A DNA stretch of 64,000 nt from Sepioteuthis lessoniana (GCA_963585895.1 OY757911.1:89277275-89341274); one strand, 5' to 3'. Shown: positions 49,143-59,616, numbered from the stretch's first letter. Notes: a model not told the origin generated them from the sequence alone. Program-made: numbers and translations.

Positions 49143-49704
49143 CTCCTTCACGTAGCGATTTTCCAGCTTCCAAAGGTATTATGGCCAAAGGTAAAACTCC
49201 AGAAAGCCCAACTAATGAGGCAGATAGTAAAGTGCATATCCAAGTGGAGATGTCCAGAGGTTGACGAATTATATCAGCAGTAATGCCACTTTTTCCTCCT
49301 CCACCATCGTCATCATGCTCCTTGTCCGAAAAAAAGGATGCTGAGGTCCCTATCATTGTCCGGTCGTTACTAACAATGTAAAGATGATCGCCGTCTTCAT
49401 CTTTACCAGTCTGACTGGTTGTTTGGGACATCCACGGAGACCTGCCACTTCCGAAAGAATCCTCATCTTCTTTGTTGTTCCCATCGGTTTCACTTATAGA
49501 GGAGGAGGAAACGGTATCTCTAGGTGCCACGTTGTTGGAACCAGAGGAATACTTCAGATGAGATTTATGATGCTGACTGATGAAGTGATGGTTGCTACCA
49601 GCCACGTTCTTGGTCCACGTCGGCTTGGCTCGATGTATTTCACCGACAACTGACTCGAGCAGAAGAACGAAAAAAATTAAAATTATCCGACGATATACCG
49701 ACAT
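49143..49704 (-). CDS. SLC39A13: First coding exon of a ZIP-family metal transporter, SLC39A13 (ZIP13)-like
   Basis: The exon encodes 187 full codons plus one base. Residues 1-21 (MSVYRRIILIFFVLLLESVV) are a hydrophobic signal peptide. Residues 38-51 are His-rich, followed by a Ser/Asp/Glu-rich luminal stretch with a DDDGGGG run near 131-137. Residues 155-181 (WICTLLSASLVGLSGVLPLA then IIPLEAG) match the first transmembrane helix of ZIP13, whose family pattern is roughly TWICSLLG..VGLSG..PL..IPLE. ZIP13 proteins move zinc (or iron, in flies) across Golgi/ER or vesicle membranes; that role is family knowledge. The start is the ATG at 49704, with A at -3. The upstream in-frame codons have no ATG, and the open frame there begins only with TTG. 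The frame stays open past 49143 into a (CA)/(TA) microsatellite, so the exon must end before it. Best donor is GGAG|GCAAGT. Later exons (HELP-motif helices) were not found. The family is well supported; ZIP13 over other LIV-1 ZIPs is likely. Confidence 0.85.
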
Positions 49705-49990
49705 ATTCCGGGAGGTACTCCTCAATAGTGGTGCTGGTACTGCTGCTACTAGAGGAGATATGGTACAATAAGGATAACTTAAGCAACTACCACCACTAGT
49801 TGTTATAAAAAAAAAGTCATATAGCAGTCTGGTAGTAGTATTAATAGTTGTTGTTGTTGTCGTAAGTACGTAATGTAGTAGTAGTAGTAGTACTTTAGTA
49901 ACACTGTTGATGATGAAAAGTAGTTAGTTGGTGGAAGTCATCCACATGTTAAACTGCTTCGTCTGTGACTGGTGAAGTCAAGGAACAACC
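49705..49990 (-). other. Probable 5' UTR of the ZIP13-like gene, with trinucleotide runs
   Basis: Between the candidate TATA box and the ATG the sequence has short GTA/CTA and GTT trinucleotide runs (about 49849-49860 and 49876-49892) and is less A+T-rich than the surroundings. No other open frame is evident. The extent is inferred from the TATA-like box, not from a seen transcript. Confidence 0.35.
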
Positions 49991-50020
49991 GAATTGTGTG
50001 GGTCGGGAGAAAAAAGTCAG

Positions 50021-50029
50021 CTTTTTATA
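50021..50029 (-). promoter_or_regulatory. TATA-like box upstream of the ZIP13-like gene
   Basis: The minus strand reads TTGTATAAAAAGCTGA, a close match to a TATA box, 317 bp upstream of the ATG at 49704. Transcription would start near 49990-50000, giving a 5' UTR of about 290 nt without an upstream ATG just before the coding start. An AP-1-like TGAGTCA lies further upstream at 50052-50058. This rests on motif and position only. Confidence 0.4.
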
Positions 50030-50324
50030 CAAGTTAACCAGGACGCGATGATGAGTCAAGTGATTTTTTACGGGGCTATTTTCTCCGAAGTTGTTGAATG
50101 AAACAGGAATTGATTATGGTTTTAAACTAGGATTGGATTGATCGTTAATCAGTAAAAGATCCAGTGTATATTGACCCAGACTTGATTATCATTATTATTT
50201 TTTTTTAATTCATTCTGAAAATGAGTACAGAGCACAGCAGGACAGACGATGCGACCGAGAATATAGTTTCAACAAGTTACTCCTAAATGAATGTTACTGT
50301 TACTGTATTGTAATTATATTGCAT

Positions 50325-50348
50325 TTTTTTTTTTTTTTTTTTTTTTTT
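50325..50348. repeat. Poly-T tract
   Basis: About 24 T, upstream of the ZIP13-like promoter region. Confidence 0.9.
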
Positions 50349-51095
50349 GCTGTCAAGAAACAAGCTACTTAAATAAAGGAAATTATACCTGCAATTATAG
50401 TCACTTTTCTTATTTACAAATCAAGTTAGAGCTCTCTCTTACTTAAGGTGGGTCTCAACTGAAAACATTTAAAAACATACGTATTGTACAAGGGCACTCA
50501 ACTGAAGAAGAAAAAAAACAACAAAAAAACTACTACTTTACTACTCATACACACTAGTATAAAAATAAAACATCTACTCTAAGATATTTCGTTAGGCAAA
50601 TTCTCGTAGTTTTCTTTTTCATTTCTTAAAAGTTTACATACACCTTCCTTTTCCTTTACCTTTTTACTTTTTAGCGGCTGCAAGTACGCACACATTTCGT
50701 GGGAATATCATTTCATCTTATAAGTTAGTGTAATAATTTATAAGACTTATATTTATAGCTTCAACGAAAAAAAGCAAGTAAATTAGAAAAGTGTACGTAC
50801 GGAGAAAGTGTATTTGCGTTGAAAGAAACCCAATACTTAAGTCTGCGCTTGTGAAGCAAGGATCCATCAGACTAACAGACATATTTGGTTGGTTAACGTT
50901 CAGCCTCTCTTATCTACAGAAAGCTAAAAGCGCAACAATTGTTTGAATGTAAGAAACTAGCTTTAGTTATTAAGCACTTGATGTTTTAAATGCAACAATT
51001 TAATTTGCTTTTGAGTTATTTTTTTTCCGAGTTGACAATCGTGACTTATTCTGACTGCATCGAAAAAAAAACAAACAAAAAAACATGATAATTTC

Positions 51096-51116
51096 TTTTT
51101 TTTTTTTTTTTTTTTT
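51096..51116. repeat. Poly-T tract
   Basis: About 21 T. Confidence 0.88.
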
Positions 51117-51660
51117 ACTTTTACTGTTGATAATAAAACATATACCAAACAGCTTTTTTTTCTTGATACATTTTAACTTAAATGTTTTTTTCTTTTTTAA
51201 TGTTTACCTTAGCTAAATTTAAAAAAAGACCACATTAGTTTTCACTGACCACGTAATAGTTCAACGCCACTAAATGTCCCTTTCTATCCCATTCTTAATG
51301 TGTCTAGTTGAATAGGGATCATAGTATTCATTAATTTTAATCTTTTTCCTAAATTGAAAATCAGTCTGGCTTTTGTGAAATTAAACTGTTTATACAGCCA
51401 ACAGGTGTTAGCCTTTATTTATTTATACATATCCTTGGATTTTACATAAATAGACTGACTGCAGTAAGTGTGGGGTATCAAATTTCTTTTGTCTCAAAGT
51501 CCATTAGATTGAAAACAGCAACCTTTTAAACTCATTACACTAAAGAAACCATAATTAAAAAGTAAAACAAAAATTTTTCTGATTTGAATTATTTCATGCT
51601 TTAATAGTTTTGATTATTGATTTCTTTCTTATTTGCTATTCATATTTTGAATTAAATATA

Positions 51661-51709
51661 AAGATTTTTCTAATTATAGATATGATATATTTATAATTAG
51701 AAAAATCTT
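51661..51709. repeat. Perfect 18 bp hairpin
   Basis: Stem aagatttttctaattata (51661-51678) pairs fully with tataattagaaaaatctt (51692-51709) across a 13 nt loop. It is A+T-only apart from one G-C and one G/C pair, so stability is modest. Confidence 0.75.
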
Positions 51710-52461
51710 AATCGTAAAAAAAATGCAGTGAGGTACAGATAAAAAATTTTTTTTATAAAATAATTTATAATAAGAACGTCTTATAATGAATTAATTGACA
51801 ATAATTTTAAACTCATTGCTTATAAATTTTTCATCACCTCTCAAAAATCTGTTATATTCTTAAGCAAGTATTGTTCAATGTTTTCAGTGCATTTAGTCTA
51901 TATGGTAAACCAATTTAGTTTTTTCAGTTTCTTTCATCAATATCGTAGACCAAAAAGATTTTACTCAGAAATTGTCTTAATATTATTATTGATAAAATCA
52001 GAACATGGGATGAATTGTTATCAAAGTTTTAAAAACTTTTAATACTTATATCACAAAACTAAATTCAGAAAGCTTTTGATTAGCTCTGTTTTTTTTTTCT
52101 TTTCTTTATAAAAAGACAATGTTCATGAGATTCACTAAATTTTTAAATTGTTACTTGATGATTAAAATTTGAGATTATTTGATGCATACTGAATTTTTGA
52201 ACAAAAAACTTTTGAGCCAGCTGGTGGCTAAATGCATGTTCTTTTGAGATTATTTTGTTGTTCTTTCACAGAAATTCTCAATCTTATGGTAATTACACAG
52301 AGGTATCTTCTAATTTTGACTGTAAAGCATATTGATTTGATATTGGCTCATTCCATGTCTTCTATCTTTGGAAATGTAAAATGAACAGTTGCTAGGTTTC
52401 TTTATAATTATATACAAAAAGAAATTTTGCATATAGAAATTATTTTAGTTATAGTAATTAT

Positions 52462-52555
52462 TTAAGTGTGAGGCACTTAGTGAAGATCAAACTCATTATT
52501 CAGAAATAGTTGAACTGCAAAACTAGATTGTTAACCACTGAACCATGACAGATAT
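52462..52555 (-). mobile_element. SINE-C copy, reverse, diverged
   Basis: 'gtgaggcacttagtgaagat', 'caaactcattattcagaaat' and 'ttgttaaccactgaaccatg' resemble the reverse SINE-C. Confidence 0.45.
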
Positions 52556-52914
52556 CCAAATTTCTTTGCTTACCTGATTGGTTTAATTCTGGCTAGTATT
52601 TGTTTTTAAAATCAATATAAGGAAATATGAAACTTTCAAAGTATGCTATATTTTCACATTAATAGAAAACTCAGACATATAAAAGAAATATATAAGTTTT
52701 ACTTATTTTTTTTAAATAAAAATATTTACCAGTCATTATTATTCCATTGATTGGTTATATAAATCTATTTTGTTTCATCTAAAACCATCACAAGACTAAA
52801 AAATGTTACATGATAATTTTACCAAGTCATGTTTTATGTGAGGGTGTTAGGAAAGGGATGATGTTTTATCAGAGAGGATATAAAAGCAAATCTAAGTTAA
52901 ATCTAGTTAAACCT

Positions 52915-53115
52915 GGAAGTTTTGAATTCATAGTTGTCCTTCTTCTAGACTGGTTGCCCTATCAAAGGCCAGAGAACCCTTAGAGCTGGGGACAAAAAGA
53001 GATGGATTAATGTTTTTTGCAAAGGTATTAATACAAAATGAAACACAAACAGCCAACCAAGAGCTCAGCTTGTCAACCCCATTTTCATCAACAATAACAA
53101 TTATGTGAACTGTAT
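52915..53115 (-). mobile_element. SINE-B copy, reverse
   Basis: Reverse tail 'gttttgaattcatagttgtc', 'gactggttgccctatcaaag', and the core 'gcaaaggtattaatacaaaa'. The tRNA-like head is eroded. Confidence 0.65.
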
Positions 53116-53857
53116 CAACTCATATTCTATCTTCTTTTTTATCTTCTATCTAATGTATTTTTTAGTGCTACATAATATATATGTGTGTGATGGATGTGAT
53201 ATGCAATAGTTGAAATAGGTGGATATGAAGATAGATAAAGTGTTCATATTAGATCATTTTTTAAGGAAAAATAGTTTTTTTTAAATAAATTTCAAACACT
53301 AATTACACCAGTTTTGAAAGAGAACAATACTAATGGAAATAGAATATTTAAGACTTTCTAATTTTTTCGTTTCATTTCACAAAATGAAAAAATTAATTTG
53401 AATAAAATTCAGAAGTTACAATATCACATATTTAAATGCCCTGATGAAGGTTTAATGCTGACAAATAATTCAACTATATAAATAAAATCATCCTCTGAAT
53501 ACCTTGTGTTTTTTCATATAATATATGAGTCAGGGTTGCACAGATACTAGTTGCATAGGTGAGAAACTGACAGTCATCTAATGACACTGATTGTATCTAC
53601 ACTGCTTTAACTCACATATATGCTCTATCACTAATACTGAGGACTTTTTATTTTTGAATATAGTAAACTACATTATATATATATATATATATTTTAAAAT
53701 GAGTAGGTCCACAAAGAGATTTGTATTTTTTTAGGATTTATTTATTTTGTTCTTATATAAGTGTAAGTTCCCAGGTTGTTGCTTTCGTCAGAGAACATAT
53801 ATGGCACAAGGCCTTGTTAATGAGGTATTCAATGATACTTGAACTCACTCATATTTG

Positions 53858-53860
<3 letters not shown>

Positions 53861-53910
<50 letters not shown>
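53861..53910. repeat. (TA)n(CA)n compound microsatellite
   Basis: About 20 TA units, then about 5 CA units, at the 5' side of a SINE-B. Confidence 0.9.
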
Positions 53911-53912
<2 letters not shown>

Positions 53913-53916
53913 TGGG

Positions 53917-54197
53917 AGGCGTTCATGGTGTAATGGACACAATGATCTGTCATAGGTATTGGACACGATGATCTGAGTTCAAATACTGGATAAGGATGTT
54001 TGCATTTCACAGTGCTAATACTCTTAAGAAAATTATAAATTCAACTACCCCCACTCCAGCTATGGATAAATAGTAGGTCAGATTTGACTCTTTAACCTTG
54101 GTATGGCAACTGGTCTGGGAGAAGGAAAACTGAATTCAAACCCGTTTCAAAACTGCTTAAAAACTGACCTTGTGTTGCATCCTGCTTGTATGGATGG

Positions 54198-54200
<3 letters not shown>
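53917..54200 (+). mobile_element. SINE-B copy between two TA/CA microsatellites
   Basis: The head 'cgttcatggtgtaatggaca' carries a partial duplication (a second 'ggacacgatgatctgagttc'). Core 'gtttgcatttcacagtgcta' and tail X 'ttggtatggcaactggtctg' follow. It is flanked on both sides by (TA)n with (CA)n. Confidence 0.75.

Positions 54201-54278
<78 letters not shown>
54201..54278. repeat. (TA)n(CA)n compound microsatellite
   Basis: About 33 TA units, then about 6 CA units, at the 3' side of the same SINE-B. Confidence 0.92.
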
Positions 54279-54792
54279 TAAAACCCTACAATCCCAATTT
54301 CAACAAATCAAGAAAAGCTTTCATATCCAAATACTTGATGCACTACAACCAGTTTCACATGATTTTCTCAATCATTACTAAATCATCAATAAATATGATT
54401 AATCACATTATGTGTCTGGTATTTGAGAGCATCTCATGAAACTGACAGTAACTTGTAAAAACTGATTGCATGTGAAATTCTTTTAAATCAGGGTTTTAAA
54501 GTTTTAAATATTCATGGTGCTATCTTTAGAGCACTGTTTCAAGAGAAAACAATGAATTGTTTTTACATATGTATATGGCAGAGAGAAACGAATATACTTT
54601 TTGCATAAATATAAAACACACAGAACAGCGAGATCATTTCTAACCCATTAGGTATTAGTTTTGACTTTTTTTTTTAATAGAAAATCTTTTTATTTAATTT
54701 AACTTTTTAAAAAATTGTTACTATTGTAGATAATTTCATAACCATGTGATCCAAAATATAAACTATTATATTCATTTTTAAACTTTTACCCT

Positions 54793-54930
54793 AGGAAAAA
54801 AAACCTCCTTATTCCTCCAGCTATGGGTTAAATAATATCACTACTGTTCTTCTACAAGGATGACTTAGGCATTAAATAAGCTGCAAAGGTTGATAGGCCA
54901 GTAAACAAAGAAAGCAAGCAAGCAACCAAA
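54793..54930 (+). repeat. Repeat M copy, 5' truncated
   Basis: 'ccagctatgggttaaataat', 'gttcttctacaaggatgact', 'ttaggcattaaataagctgc' and the terminal 'aaagcaagcaagcaacc' repeat. The tRNA-like head is absent. Confidence 0.7.
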
Positions 54931-55194
54931 ATATAAAACATGTTTCATCATAATAGTTGCAAAAATATGTATTAAAAAAATGGAATTCAGTTATGTATTT
55001 GTGATTTTCTCACAGCTAAATTTCATTTACAATCTAAGTTAGAAAATAAGCAGTAAAAATGTAAATATAGATTTAAAAAATGTATTTATTGGTGTTAAAA
55101 GAAATAGTTTTATAAAATCATTAAAAAAAAAAAAATGAAGAAACTAAGATACTGGTATGCATGATACACAGTTTTATAGTGAAACACTTTAAGT

Positions 55195-55700
55195 TTATGT
55201 TTCATTGTCAGTTAAAAACTATAACTACTGAGAAGGTATTTTGTCAGCTTGAATTAAGCAACACAAATTCTGTTACTGTCATACAATGGAATTTTTGTAT
55301 AAATATTGGGAAATCACTGCTGATTAGAAAATCCATCTCTGATTAACACAAGAAGTTTGGAGCAACAGGATATTTGTGAAAATATAAAATTCCTGGGAAT
55401 ATCTAAACAAAAAACAAAAACAAGTAGAATATGTTGATGCTAGTTACCTACATAGCCCACAGAAATTCAAAAGGATTGCAGATCAGGAGTTACAAATTCC
55501 ATCCCTAAATATTTCGAAAATTTTGTGAAAAGAGTTAAAAAATGCTTCCATACAAAATGCAGTTATTGCGAAATTGAAGTAAGCAGGAGGACAAAATCGC
55601 ATATCATTATTTCTGTATAGAATTTCTGGAAGATTGTGAAGATAGAAGATTTGTTTAAGGAGCATCTAATTTTCATCAATGCACTGACCAAGTCACAATA
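55195..55700 (+). pseudogene. Decayed mariner/IS630-type transposase, N-terminal half
   Basis: The plus strand reads TTEKVFCQLELSNTNSVTVI, then QWNFCINIGKSLLIRKSISD, then after a stop HKKFGATGYL. This is the first helix-turn-helix domain of mariner/IS630-type transposases, whose family pattern is KAFCVLE..N.V.VQR.FR..G..P.RKSI..WHKKF..TG. Shifted frames continue with DASYLHSPQKFKRIADQELQ, IPSLNISKIL and KELKNASIQNAV, which matches the second DNA-binding domain (SPRKS.R.A..ELQIP.STI..IL.K.L). Several stops and frameshifts are present. The catalytic DDE/D domain is largely missing; only weak similarity continues to about 55790. Terminal repeats were not found. Confidence 0.75.
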
Positions 55701-55802
55701 ATAAACTTCAAATATCCCACTACAAAAACTATATAATTTATCCAAGCCTTCTGCTATAGCCATAATGTGACACAAAGCCAATTCTTAAGCAGAGTAAAAC
55801 TA

Positions 55803-56012
55803 GTTTGAATTAGGAGTTTCCCTTCTCCTAGACTGATTGTTAAAAGAACCTAGTCTGCCCTACTATTTTACTCATAGCAAGAAAATAACAGATGGCAACA
55901 TGCTTTTATCAAGGGCATTAGTTTGAAGTTGAAATGCACACAGCTTTGTACAGGATTCAAACTTGTGTCACCAAATTCTATTACCTATGACAATAACTTA
56001 TACTAAGCACCT
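55803..56012 (-). mobile_element. SINE-B copy, reverse
   Basis: Tail 'gtttgaattaggagtttccc', then 'cctagtctgccctactattt', core 'tatcaagggcattagtttga', head 'ggattcaaacttgtgtcacc'. It lies just downstream of the transposase remnant. Confidence 0.7.
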
Positions 56013-56432
56013 CTATAAAACTGTATCATTAATGTCAGTATCTTATTTTTTTTTTTATATTTTTGAAACTGTCTATTTTTTAAAATTTCATTTATGTTAA
56101 AATTTATAACGTAAATACAACATTTCTTTCAACAGCTTAAATCAAGTGTCCTCAGAGTAGAAGAAAGAGTGAAGTTTCAATTTTTAAACAAATAGTAGAG
56201 AGTGGTAAATATAAGCTGTTTGTCATTATTTTCCAAGAAAAAAAGTGACTCCTCTTTTTCCTTAATAATGAGATAGTGATATTTTCAATTACAGTTACTT
56301 AAAAAAATATGTGCTCTTTACCAGCCACAAGAAATCTAAATAAGACTGAATATAAAAAGCTCACTTATTTTAATTTCATTCTAATTGATTTTTCATGTTA
56401 TACATAGGATTTCCTTTAATATGGTTGAGAAT

Positions 56433-56570
56433 AAAGTACTGGTGACTCTGGTTTGATTTGGTTTAATGGCATATCAACTCTTGTGGGTTATCTAATTCCA
56501 AATCCTGTTAATACGTAGATATTGAATATATGATTTGTAAACATATTTCGTAGAAATCAATAACACCGAG
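56433..56570 (-). repeat. Repeat Y tail fragment almost identical to 61.05 kb
   Basis: About 125 bp starting 'aaagtactggtgactctggt' match 61054-61178 with about four differences. The core is absent. Confidence 0.78.
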
Positions 56571-57438
56571 TAATTAGTTATTAAACCCAGTTTTGTTAAA
56601 ACCAGTAGGCAAATTATCCACACCATATACTATGTAAACTTTTATTTCTTAGAGATATATAATATACATTGCAAGATTTTAAATGCATCAATTCCACCAT
56701 CCAGTTTTCTAAGAGTCAACTAGTGTTCATGTCAGGTGGGTATTACTGTCTGATCTCAGGGAGCCTTCCTCTCAGGCAATATCTGCTTGGAAGGGCTGGG
56801 TTTATCACCTGGCACCTCAAAATAGGGGAACACCAATGGGACCAAACATTTTTAGGAATGACCATGCATGAGTCTTGATTCGTGTACTCCCCCCCCAATG
56901 ACCTTGTGTCAAAACCTGATTTGGTGGGAAATCAATTGAATACCCATAATAAAATGGGCTATTTTGAAGCAAAACTAATTCAGCTAGACTTTAACAGAGA
57001 CATAGTTATTAACTAATATGTTAATAATATGTAAATATTGATTTAATAATCATTGAAAATATAACATATATAATTAAGGGAATTGTGATGGTGGTGGTAG
57101 TCTCAGTTAATGATAAACAAAAATCTTCATTATAATAAGATAAAATCTTAGAGAATAAAAATACAGCTATAGTCATATTTTATATGTTGTGAACTATTAT
57201 GACATTTTGAGATAAGATTTTAGAATTTTAACCATGAAAATAGAACATTTGGCGAGTGTTTGGTACTTATAAGGTAATCTCTAGGCATTTATTATAATTG
57301 AATGTATGATATATTTAGTGATGAATAAATACATTTTACTTATGTGGAGGAAATAATGTACTTGATAATCACAATAAGATCATTTGATCAGAAGGACCTG
57401 TTAAGTTCAAGTTGAAAGTTTAAATATTAGTCCCAAGT

Positions 57439-57461
57439 ATTAGGTTGGAAAGAAAGTTCTA
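57439..57461 (+). mobile_element. Possible mariner terminal inverted repeat, isolated
   Basis: TATTAGGTTGGAAAGAAAGT (57439-57458) followed by TCT resembles mariner ends of the TTAGGTTGG..AAAGT type, including the leading TA. I found no matching inverted copy and no transposase downstream, so this may be a solo end or chance. Confidence 0.25.
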
Positions 57462-57761
57462 TAACTGTTTTGTTGAGAAAAATAACTGACTTACATTGAA
57501 TGATCAATTGCAAATTCAGTCAAGATAATAGTTTCCTTCATTTTTTAATGATATAATTCCATTACAAAACCAATTTATTAATGACTTAGGTATAAAATTT
57601 GAGTTTTAAAGAATCCTCCACTCCTCCCATGAATGTTTTTATAACATCTTTATAATTGATATATTTCCCATCCAGGAAATACAGGATCTTTCAGAAAAAA
57701 TTTATATTTCAAAATCTAATAACTTGACCAGTTCTCATTCAAATGATCTTAAATTTTAACA

Positions 57762-57895
57762 GCATGTGTAGAAACAACTCAAAATTCCATGTTTAATGTT
57801 TTTGTTTAATTTTCTTTTTAGGTGGAGAAAAAAAAAAAAAAAAAAAAAGGTGTTTAGACATTCAACATAAAATTTTGAGTTGTTTTTCTGTACAT
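57762..57895. repeat. Imperfect inverted repeat around a poly-A tract
   Basis: The left arm 'gaaacaactcaaaattccat' plus 'gtttaatgt' (about 57771-57799) pairs with 'acattcaacataaaatttt' plus 'gagttgtttttc' (about 57858-57889). Poly-A (57829-57848) lies in the loop. Confidence 0.6.
57829..57848. repeat. Poly-A tract
   Basis: About 20 A in the loop of an imperfect inverted repeat. Confidence 0.85.
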
Positions 57896-58218
57896 TTCAA
57901 ATGATATCAAAAATTTAAAACACCTTTTACAAAAGATTTGAAAAGTTGATAATCTGAATGAGCAATTTTTATTTTAAGGATCACATCACTTCAAAAATGA
58001 TTCAACTTGACATTAGATATTCCTGAAAAGAAATAGGAATGATAAAAACACTAAGTTACATACATAATTTTAGTTATACAATAAAACACTTTTAAATTAT
58101 CATAACAGACATAAGTATTTTCTTTTCAACCTAATAGGTAAGCTTAATTCATAAATAAGAATGAAAAAACTTATTTGGAATTAGGTAAAAATATGTCTAA
58201 TTCCAAATGGCTAGAGCT

Positions 58219-58800
58219 TACAGGGTGTGGAAGCAAAATTAGGAATATTCTAGTATAATAATAAACGACTATTATAAAACAAGATTAATCTTAATTAAAA
58301 AAAATAAAACAACAAAAGAGACACAAAAACAGTAAATTTACTCAATATGGCCACCATTTTTTTCAATTATTGTATCAACACACCTTTGAAACAATTTGTA
58401 TGCCTTGAAAATAAATTCTTCAGGCATTTTATTCAATTCCTCCTCAATAACAGTTTTAAGCAAACCAATACTTGGATGGGAAGTCGTATTTGTTTTGTTT
58501 TCTAAAATACCCCATATAGCGTAATCAAGGAGGTTAAGGTCTGGGCTTGATGGAGGCTATAAAGAAACTCTAATCATTTTGGAAATATTTTTTGGTTTGG
58601 TTTTGGCATTAAGCAAGTCATAGATTCTTTGTTGTTTCTTTTCTTGCTCACTCATATTGAGCTGAATTTTATTGGAAAATTGCTTGAATAATAGGGCTAA
58701 TTATGAAAATTTAGATTTAACGTGTTTTTTTCAAAAACTGGACTAATCAGATTAAAAAAAACATTTTAAAAACCATCCTATATCTTGCTTTCACACCTTA
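58219..58800 (-). mobile_element. Complete, internally deleted Tc1/mariner element (MITE-like) with both ends
   Basis: The element is flanked by TA at 58219-58220 and 58799-58800. Its ends are imperfect inverted repeats: CAGGGTGTGGAAGCAAAATT at 58221-58240, continuing AGGA, against AGGTGTGAAAGCAAGATATA read on the minus strand from 58798. Inside, on the minus strand, lies a transposase gene with its middle removed (58338-58655). The element is about 580 bp, against roughly 1.3 kb for complete relatives. It could be moved only by a transposase supplied elsewhere. The TA target site and the terminal repeat layout are standard for the IS630-Tc1-mariner superfamily. Confidence 0.8.
58338..58655 (-). 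pseudogene. Internally deleted mariner-type transposase: N-terminus joined to C-terminus
   Basis: From the ATG at 58655 the frame reads MSEQEKKQQRIYDLLNAKTK, then PKNISKMIRVSL, the start of the first helix-turn-helix domain. A TAG at 58557-58559 marks the junction. The same frame then continues PPSSPDLNLLDYAIWGILEN, the region carrying the last catalytic Asp (the D of LDY). It goes on through KTNTTSHPSIG and TIIEKNGGHIE to TAA at 58338-58340, the usual C-terminal end of this transposase group. About 105 codons remain of an expected ~340, and the first two catalytic Asp residues are absent. The stop sits at the deletion point; elsewhere both pieces are open. Confidence 0.8.
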
Positions 58801-59216
58801 CTTATAACACTTAACTTATACAATTCTCAACATGTGTATGCATGTTTTAAAGTTAAATTCACCATACAATAAATTTTCATTCAAAGATTTGTTCAATCAA
58901 TTAAATTTATTCTTTATGTTGATTTATAATGTAACTACTATGTTTGAACAGCTTGAATCAAGTCTTCTCACAGTAAGGAATTAGTACTAAACAAAAAGGA
59001 AATAATGGTCAATATAATTTTATTGTTTTCCAGGGCAAAAAGTGACTCATTTTTTTCTCAAAAATAAGGAATTTGATCAAACATTGTGGTAAAACCAACA
59101 TAGATAGTAAGTTTAATAGTTCAACAATTCTTACAATGACTTTAACATCTAAAAATAAATGTATTATTTCTTCTCTCTTTAAAACTGAAAATTATCTGCA
59201 ATCTACATTGAAAACA

Positions 59217-59444
59217 GACATTGGCATAATGGTTAGAGTGTTTGCCAGTGTTCGAAACATACCAAAGACTAAAAAAAATGGTACTTGATGCCACTTTACT
59301 TAACACTCAGCATTATAAGGTACGGATCAAGGGTAAAGTGGAGCAATCCAGGGAAAGGGGTAACGCCCTTCCCTACACCTCGGTGTAGTAGCTGTCGAAT
59401 AGGGAGCCTTTGGGTCACCCTCGACTATAGTTGCCAACTTTACT
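59217..59444 (+). mobile_element. SINE-A copy 6 with an internal deletion removing the B box
   Basis: The head 'attggcataatggttagagtg' is followed by 'ttcgaaacataccaaagact', so about 30 bp including the B box are missing. It is flanked by tacattgaaaaca (59204-59216) and tacatggaaaaca (59445-59457), a 12/13 target duplication. The loss of the promoter probably followed insertion. Confidence 0.85.
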
Positions 59445-59616
59445 TACATGGAAAACAAAAATACAGTTACCTCCCTTTAATATAAATGCAATTTTCAAAG
59501 CCGGCTGATTTAGGGATAAAAGGAGTATAAATCTAAATGCATTCATTTTACAAATTTTCAATAAATTTTGAAATTATTTATAATTTCATACACTTTTTCT
59601 CTCAATTTAGAAAAAA

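Larger units (their letters stand above)
50100..52461. other. Upstream/intergenic sequence of the ZIP13-like gene
   Basis: Unusually free of the repeat families. It has T runs and an 18 bp hairpin at 51661. No gene on either strand recognised. Confidence 0.5.
56571..58218. other. Unassigned A+T-rich sequence
   Basis: Includes the possible mariner end at 57439 and the inverted repeat at 57762. A segment starting TACAGGATCTTTCAGAAAAA near 57677 may be another transposon end. Confidence 0.4.

Noticed and set aside
49055-49653. Open frames on the plus strand opposite the ZIP13-like exon
   Set aside because: They are antisense shadows of the minus-strand coding exon; only the minus strand gives a signal peptide and a conserved helix.
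49705-49725. Seven extra N-terminal residues for the ZIP13-like protein
   Set aside because: The frame upstream of 49704 begins with TTG rather than ATG, and the signal peptide begins naturally at the ATG.
54103-54439. Overlapping open frames of ~90 codons
   Set aside because: They are SINE-B tail plus (TA)n(CA)n microsatellite.
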